The position numbers and the translations under genes were made by a program. From contig NZ_CP108088.1 of the NCBI RefSeq assembly GCF_036192275.1, forward strand, positions 8,542,001 to 8,606,000: a stretch of DNA of 64,000 bases, in the 5' to 3' direction. Shown in pieces: positions 59,492 to 64,000 of this stretch (position 1 is its first letter; every line of letters begins with the position of its first letter). The DNA is from Streptomyces sp. NBC_00250. Its GTDB lineage: Bacteria; Actinomycetota; Actinomycetes; Streptomycetales; Streptomycetaceae. The notes below the pieces were generated by a model. The model saw only the letters and a list, made by a program, of their open reading frames with translations. It searched no databases and was not told the DNA's origin.

Positions 59492-60558
59492 CGCCGCACC
59501 GGCCGGACCGAGAGGTGGCGATCGTCGCCTTCGCCCAGAGCGACCACCGCCGCCGCACCGACGACCTCTCCGAGGTCGAGATGGTCATGCCCGTCCTGCA
59601 CGACGTCCTCCGGCAGACCGGACTCAAGACCTCCGACATCGGCTTCACCTGCTCCGGCTCCTCCGACTACCTGGCCGGCCGCGCCTTCTCCTTCACCATG
59701 GCCCTCGACGGTGTCGGAGCATGGCCGCCGATCTCCGAGTCCCACGTCGAGACCGACGGCGCCTGGGCGCTGTACGAGGCCTGGGTGAAGCTCCTCACCG
59801 GCGAGGCCGACACCGCCCTCGTCTACTCCTACGGCAAGTCCTCGCCCGGCTCCGTCCGCGACGTCCTCACCCGCCAGCTCGACCCCTACTACGTGGCCCC
59901 GCTCTGGCCCGACTCCGTCGCCCTCGCCGCGCTCCAGGCGCAGGCGCTCGTCGACGCCGGTGCCACCGACGAACCCGCCCTCGCCGCGATCGCCACCCGC
60001 AGCCGCGAGGACGCTGCTGCGAACCCCCACGCCCAGCTGCCCGGAGCCCGCCCCCAAGGTGAGTACCTCGTCCAGCCCCTCCGCACCGGCGACTGCCCGC
60101 CCATCGGCGACGGTGCCGCCGCCGTGATCCTCGCCGCCGGTGACCTGGCCCGAGAGATCTGCGCCCGCCCCGCCTGGATCCGGGGCATGGACCACCGCGT
60201 CGAGGCCCACTCCCTCGGCGTCCGCGACCTCACCGACTCGCCCTCCACCCGCCTCGCCGCCGAACGCGCCGGAGCCTTCGACGCGCCCGTCGACACCGCC
60301 GAACTCCACGCGCCCTTCACCTCCCAGGAGGTCGTCCTGCGCCGGGCCCTCGACCTCGACGAGAGCGTGAGGGTCAACCCGTCCGGCGGAGCGCTCGCCG
60401 CCAACCCCGTCATGGCCGCCGGCCTCATCCGGCTCGGCGAAGCCGCCGCCCGCATCCACCGGGGCGAATCCGACCGCGCCCTCGCCCACGCCACCTCAGG
60501 GCCCTGCCTCCAGCAGAACCTGGTCGCCGTCCTGGAAGGAGAGCCGCATGTCCGGTAA
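59488..60558 (+). CDS. Thiolase-fold lipid-transfer-type protein, Ltp4 (Rv3522)-like
   Basis: 356 aa from GTG 59488, overlapping the DUF35 stop by 4 bases; Rv3522 is of the same size. Thiolase superfamily: VAIVAFAQSDHRRRTDDLSE, GFTCSGSSDYLAGRAF, SHVETDGAWALYEAWVKLL (a position where classical thiolases have the nucleophile Cys), GDCPPIGDGAAAVILAAGD, HAPFTSQEV, and NPSGGALAANPVMAAGLIRL. The absent Cys nucleophile argues for aldolase-like or SCP-x-like chemistry rather than thiolysis. Overlaps the next gene by 11 bases. Confidence 0.86.
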   Translation: MTPHRPDREVAIVAFAQSDHRRRTDDLSEVEMVMPVLHDVLRQTGLKTSDIGFTCSGSSDYLAGRAFSFTMALDGVGAWPPISESHVETDGAWALYEAWVKLLTGEADTALVYSYGKSSPGSVRDVLTRQLDPYYVAPLWPDSVALAALQAQALVDAGATDEPALAAIATRSREDAAANPHAQLPGARPQGEYLVQPLRTGDCPPIGDGAAAVILAAGDLAREICARPAWIRGMDHRVEAHSLGVRDLTDSPSTRLAAERAGAFDAPVDTAELHAPFTSQEVVLRRALDLDESVRVNPSGGALAANPVMAAGLIRLGEAAARIHRGESDRALAHATSGPCLQQNLVAVLEGEPHVR

Positions 60559-61732
60559 GGCCGTGACATCGAAAGAGTTCGTCGCCGTCGTCGGCATAGG
60601 CCAGACCAAGCACGTCGCCGCACGCAGGGACGTGTCGATCGCCGGGCTCGTCCGCGAGGCCGCCGTCCGCGCCCTGGCGGACGCGGAACTGACCTGGGCG
60701 GACATCGACGCCGTCGTCATCGGCAAGGCCCCCGATTTCTTCGAGGGCGTGATGATGCCGGAGCTGTACCTCGCCGACGCGCTCGGCGCGGTCGGCAAGC
60801 CCATGCTCCGGGTGCACACGGCCGGTTCGGTCGGCGGCTCCACCGCGCTCGTCGCCGCCAACCTGGTCGCCGCGCGCGTGCACCGGACCGTCCTCACCCT
60901 CGCGTTCGAGAAGCAGTCCGAGTCCAACGCCATGTGGGGCCTGTCCCTGCCCGTCCCCTTCCAGCAGCCGCTCCTCGCCGGCGCCGGAGGCTTCTTCGCC
61001 CCGCACGTGCGCGCGTACATGCGCCGCACCGGCGCCCCCGACACCACCGGCTCCCTCGTCGCCTACAAGGACCGGCGCAACGCGCTCAAGAACCCGTACG
61101 CCCATCTCCACGAGCACGACCTCACCCTGGAGAAGGTGCAGGCCTCCCCGATGCTCTGGGACCCGATCCGCTACTCCGAGACCTGCCCCTCCTCGGACGG
61201 CGCCTGCGCGATGATCCTCACCGACCGTACGGGCGCCGCCCGTTCGCCGCGCCCGCCCGCCTGGGTGCACGGCGGGGCGATGCGCAGCGAACCCACCCTC
61301 TTCGCGGGCAAGGACTTCGTCTCGCCCCAGGCGGGCCGGGACTGCGCCGCGGACGTCTACCGCCAGGCCGGCATCACCGACCCCCGGCGGGAGATCGACG
61401 CCGTCGAGATGTACGTACCGTTCTCCTGGTACGAACCGATGTGGCTGGAGAACCTCGGCTTCGCCGAGGAGGGCGAGGGCTGGAAGCTCACCGAGGCCGG
61501 GGTGACCGAACTCGACGGCGACCTGCCCGTGAACCCCTCCGGCGGGGTGCTCTCCACCAACCCCATCGGAGCCTCAGGGATGATCCGCTTCGCCGAGGCC
61601 GCCCTCCAGGTACGCGGGGAAGCCGGCGAGCACCAGGTCGACGGCGCACACCGGGCCCTCGGCCACGCCTACGGAGGCGGCGCCCAGTTCTTCTCCATGT
61701 GGCTCGTCGGGGACACCCCGCCCACCGGCTGA
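60548..61732 (+). CDS. Thiolase-fold lipid-transfer-type protein, Ltp3 (Rv3523)-like
   Basis: 394 aa, the length I recall for Rv3523. Motifs: VAVVGIGQTKHVAARRDVSI, DAVVIGKAPDFFEGVMMPEL, RVHTAGSVGGSTALVAANLV (nucleophile position again without Cys), PFQQPLLAGAGGFFAPHVRA, YSETCPSSDGACAMILTDR, and NPSGGVLSTNPIGASGMIRF. It is the last of the echA19-DUF35-ltp4-ltp3 series and probably works as a complex with the DUF35 protein and/or the first thiolase-like protein. Confidence 0.86.
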   Translation: MSGKAVTSKEFVAVVGIGQTKHVAARRDVSIAGLVREAAVRALADAELTWADIDAVVIGKAPDFFEGVMMPELYLADALGAVGKPMLRVHTAGSVGGSTALVAANLVAARVHRTVLTLAFEKQSESNAMWGLSLPVPFQQPLLAGAGGFFAPHVRAYMRRTGAPDTTGSLVAYKDRRNALKNPYAHLHEHDLTLEKVQASPMLWDPIRYSETCPSSDGACAMILTDRTGAARSPRPPAWVHGGAMRSEPTLFAGKDFVSPQAGRDCAADVYRQAGITDPRREIDAVEMYVPFSWYEPMWLENLGFAEEGEGWKLTEAGVTELDGDLPVNPSGGVLSTNPIGASGMIRFAEAALQVRGEAGEHQVDGAHRALGHAYGGGAQFFSMWLVGDTPPTG

Positions 61733-61805
61733 GCCGCGCCGGCCGCCTCGTCCCGCGCCCGCGCCCGTGCACGGAGCCGGCGGGCGGGCGCCTACCCTGG
61801 CGGCC

Positions 61806-62198
61806 ATGAACGCGGAACGTGATCTGACCCGGCTCCTCGCCGGGATGCGGCCGGAACTCGACCCCGGCCGCTATGTCTTCACCACGGTGGACGGCCCCGC
61901 CCCGGCAGGGGTCGCCCCCGTCGTCACCGTAGCCGAGGACGAGGGGCTCACCCTCGTCGTACGCCAGGAGGAGGCGGACGCCGCCTCCCTCCCTTACGAC
62001 TACGTGGCGGGCCGGATCACGCTGCGGGTGCACTCCGGGCTCGACGCCGTCGGGCTGACGGCCGCCGTCGCCGGGGCGCTCGCCGAGGCGGGGCTCAGCT
62101 GCAACGTGGTGGCCGGCTTCCATCACGACCACCTCTTCGTCGAACACGCCCGCGCGGAGGAGGCGCTGGCGGTGCTTGAGCGGCTCACGCGCGGCTGA
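61806..62198 (+). CDS. ACT-domain protein
   Basis: 130 aa. Two ACT-like halves: MNAERDLTRLLAGMRPELDP, GRYVFTTVDGP, VVTVAEDEGLTLVVRQEEAD and then ITLRVHSGLDAVGLTAAVAG, ALAEAGLSCNVVAGFHHDHL with the C-terminal LFVEHARAEEALAVLERL. It matches the small stand-alone ACT_3/ACT_7 proteins of bacteria that probably bind amino acids. No enzyme domain. Role unknown. Confidence 0.85.
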   Translation: MNAERDLTRLLAGMRPELDPGRYVFTTVDGPAPAGVAPVVTVAEDEGLTLVVRQEEADAASLPYDYVAGRITLRVHSGLDAVGLTAAVAGALAEAGLSCNVVAGFHHDHLFVEHARAEEALAVLERLTRG

Positions 62199-62246
62199 CG
62201 ACCGGGGACGCTAATTTGGGGGCACCCCAAAGCAGAGGAGAGCACC

Positions 62247-62828
62247 GTGGGCAAGGTGGTCATGTACAGCTCGGTCTCGGCGGACGGCTTCGTCGCGGAC
62301 GAGAATGACCAGCCCGGACCGCTGTTCGACTGGCTGTCCAGCGGTGACGTCCCGTTGGACGAGAGCGGCGTGCTGAAGGTGTCGCAGACGTCCTACGACT
62401 ACATCCGGCCGTACTGGGACCAGATCGGGGCGACAGTCGTCGGCCGCCACGTCTTCGACATCACGGACGGCTGGGACGGGCAGCCTCCGGGCGGGATCGA
62501 CCACGTGGTCGTCGTGACGCACCGGCCGGAGCCCGAGGGCTGGGACCCCGAGGCACCGTTCCACTTCGTCGACGGCATCGAGGCAGCCGTGGCCAAGGCG
62601 CAGGCGCTTGCGGGTGACCGCATCGTCGAGGTCGCCGCCGGCGACGTCGGTGGCCAGGTGCTTGCCGCGGGCCTGATCGACGAGGTGCGCATGGACGTCG
62701 TACCCGTCGTGTTCGGGTCCGGCAAGCGCTACTTCGGGTCGGTCCACGCGCAGCACCTGTTGGAGGATCCTGACGTGGTGATTCAGGGCAACCGGGTGCT
62801 TCACCTGCGCTATCGCGTGCGCCGGTGA
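62247..62828 (+). CDS. Dihydrofolate reductase/RibD C-terminal-type reductase
   Basis: 193 aa from GTG 62247 with an AGAGGAGA site. The RibD_C fold (PF01872): VVMYSSVSADGFVADENDQP, TVVGRHVFDITDGWDG, VVVTHRPEPEGWDP, AQALAGDRIVEVAAGDVGGQ, LIDEVRMDVVPVVFGSGKRY. Members bind NADPH; most lone actinobacterial copies have unknown substrates and should not be assumed to reduce folate. Its stop overlaps a GTG (GTGA) that opens a degraded frame. Confidence 0.9.
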   Translation: MGKVVMYSSVSADGFVADENDQPGPLFDWLSSGDVPLDESGVLKVSQTSYDYIRPYWDQIGATVVGRHVFDITDGWDGQPPGGIDHVVVVTHRPEPEGWDPEAPFHFVDGIEAAVAKAQALAGDRIVEVAAGDVGGQVLAAGLIDEVRMDVVPVVFGSGKRYFGSVHAQHLLEDPDVVIQGNRVLHLRYRVRR

Positions 62829-63196
62829 CCGATCTGATCGGGTACACGGAGAAGGACCACCTCTTCACCCAGCTCGGACTCGGCCCAACCGTCGTCCGCC
62901 GCGACGACGCCCCCGAGCTCGCGCCCGGCGCCCTGGACGCCCGCCACCAGCAGCGCTGTCTGCGTGCCGTCGAACGCCGCCGCCCTCGCCCGCGACCGCG
63001 CCACCGACGCCGACAGAAGGCGCTCTCCACCACTCTGTGCCGGGGCGAATGAGCCGTCTGCGCCACCGAACGCCCTTGCTTGGACGTTTGACCGCCGCAG
63101 CTCACTCCTTCGGGCGTACGCTGGGGCTTTCGCGGGGCCACCCGCTCGACGCCCTGACCGTGCGCCGGGCGTGCGCCCCCGGTGTGGGGGTGGAAC
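62825..63196. other. Gap with a possible frameshifted small gene and the promoter region of the LAL regulator
   Basis: From GTG 62825 about 45 codons look coding (VTDLIGYTEKDHLFTQLGLG, DDAPELAPGALDARHQQ), then the bias moves to another frame (NAAALARDRATDADRR, near 62967-63014). This suggests a short gene broken by a frameshift. The rest (63060-63196) is the upstream region of the next gene, with no clear operator. Confidence 0.3.
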
Positions 63197-64000
63197 GTGG
63201 CACGTCAGGACGGCGGGTCGGCCCGTCAGGGATTCGGCCTCATCGAGCGCGAGGCGGCGCTCACCGCGGCCGAGGAGGCGCTTGACCTCCTGACAGGTCT
63301 GGCGGACGAGCCGCCGTGGCCCGACCGCGTCCCCGCACCCCGCGAGGCCGCCCGTGGACCCCGCCTGGTCGCCGTGCCGAATCTGGTTCCTCAGCAGGGA
63401 ACGGGCCCTCGGCCCGCGACGGGTGCCGACCACGTCCGGACCGGTGAACCCGAACGAACGGCCGATCACGCCCGGACCGGCGACTCCGCCCGACCGGGCG
63501 ACCCCGCCGGCGAGGCCCCCGGCCGCCGCCCGGACACCGGCCGCGGCGGCATCCTCGCCTACGCCGCCCCCGCGGGCCTCGGCAAGACCACGCTGCTCGC
63601 CGAGATCCGCCGTCGCGCCGGCGCCCGCGGCTGCACGGTCCTCTCCGCGCGCGGCGGCGACCAGGAGCAGCGGGTCGCCTTCCACGTCGCCCGGCAGCTC
63701 CTCCAGCCGCAGCTGGCCCACGCCTCCGACGCCGAACTCCGCGAACGCCTCGGCTCCTGGTACGACATCGTCGGCCCCGCCCTCGGGCTCCGGGCCTCCG
63801 TCGAGGGCTCGCCGCCCGACCCGCAGGGACTGCGCGACGGGCTCGACTGGGTCCTCACCCATCTCGCCGTACGCCGCGCACCCCTCGTCGTCGTCCTCGA
63901 CGACGTCCACTGGGCCGACCCCGAATCCCTCGGCTGGCTCGCCGCCTTCGCCCCACGCGCCGAGGAGCTGCCCATGCTCCTCGTCGTCGCCTACCGGCCC
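63197..64000 (+). CDS. LuxR/LAL-type AAA ATPase regulator, N-terminal part (runs off the window)
   Basis: 268 codons visible. From GTG 63197 (weak GGTGGAA site): an N-terminal RQGFGLIEREAALTAAEEAL segment, a Pro/Arg-rich insert, then Walker A YAAPAGLGKTTLLAEI and Walker B PLVVVLDDVHWADPESLGWL, ending LLVVAYRP at the window edge. The start RQGFGLIERE-AAL followed by an AAA ATPase is typical of large ATP-binding LuxR-family (LAL) regulators, whose DNA-binding domain is at the far C-terminus outside this window. The insert between the N-terminal motif and Walker A (about 90 residues, ending PDTGRGG) is longer than usual and holds short RTGEP/RTGDS-like repeats. Confidence 0.8.
   Translation, partial: MARQDGGSARQGFGLIEREAALTAAEEALDLLTGLADEPPWPDRVPAPREAARGPRLVAVPNLVPQQGTGPRPATGADHVRTGEPERTADHARTGDSARPGDPAGEAPGRRPDTGRGGILAYAAPAGLGKTTLLAEIRRRAGARGCTVLSARGGDQEQRVAFHVARQLLQPQLAHASDAELRERLGSWYDIVGPALGLRASVEGSPPDPQGLRDGLDWVLTHLAVRRAPLVVVLDDVHWADPESLGWLAAFAPRAEELPMLLVVAYRP

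Noticed and set aside
34558..61732. Dispersed acyl-CoA ligases and thiolase-like genes considered as a polyketide cluster
   Set aside because: No ketosynthase, ACP or NRPS modules; the thiolase-like genes match the steroid catabolic lipid-transfer type.

Overview
The window is high-GC actinobacterial DNA, with very strong C/G at third codon positions, many GTG starts, strong GGAGG ribosome sites, three Ser/Thr protein kinases, a SpoIIE-type phosphatase, an AfsR/SARP-type regulator, a siderophore-interacting protein and an EshA-like encapsulin. This fits a Streptomyces (or close relative) chromosome. No rRNA, tRNA, CRISPR array or PKS/NRPS gene cluster was seen. The first 153 bases are the frameshifted end of an IS5-type transposase, and the last 804 bases are the start of a LuxR/LAL-type ATPase regulator that runs off the window.

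Layout. 0.2-6 kb: a thioredoxin-fold lipoprotein, a small membrane protein, then a leftward three-gene unit made of a two-FHA ABC exporter, a protein with seven T-x-[VL]-V motifs and a soluble Ser/Thr kinase. This resembles the mycobacterial PknF/Rv1747 pair with an added multi-threonine partner. 6-20 kb: TetR, class II aldolase, DUF3626, ThuA-like protein, semialdehyde dehydrogenase, PHP phosphoesterase, PAS-GAF-SpoIIE phosphatase, a mosaic AfsR-like regulator, a siderophore-interacting protein and an acyl-CoA dehydrogenase behind a KstR-type palindrome. 21-30 kb: MpaB-type oxygenase, a kinase with eight 42-residue TPR repeats, a PYROXD2-like oxidoreductase, tdh-kbl threonine catabolism, LysR and a hydrolase. 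30-38 kb: secreted sialidase with an unstable-looking 10-bp repeat, Tat-exported serine hydrolase, flavin oxidoreductase plus acyl-CoA synthetase, GNAT. 38-48 kb: TetR with a secreted SRPBCC protein, MarR with a Ddn-hemerythrin fusion, Ca2+/H+ antiporter, Ntn acylase, acyl-CoA synthetase, paaK. 48-55 kb: EshA-like family 2B encapsulin, GNAT, transmembrane kinase, CxxCxxxCC-pentapeptide protein, tandem alpha/beta hydrolase, VOC protein.

55.8-61.7 kb is the clearest pathway unit: fadD19-like (leftward), then echA19-, Rv3521-, ltp4- and ltp3-like genes (rightward). Gene content, order and protein lengths parallel the Mycobacterium tuberculosis steroid side-chain genes Rv3515c, Rv3516 and Rv3521-Rv3523. 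The divergent promoter holds an exact match to the KstR consensus. It also holds a 26-bp dyad element that recurs, with only its 6-base centre changed, upstream of the flavin oxidoreductase/acyl-CoA synthetase operon at 34.7 kb. This suggests dispersed lipid/steroid catabolic operons under shared control. All functional names are by recognition of sequence motifs and remembered families; no database search was possible.
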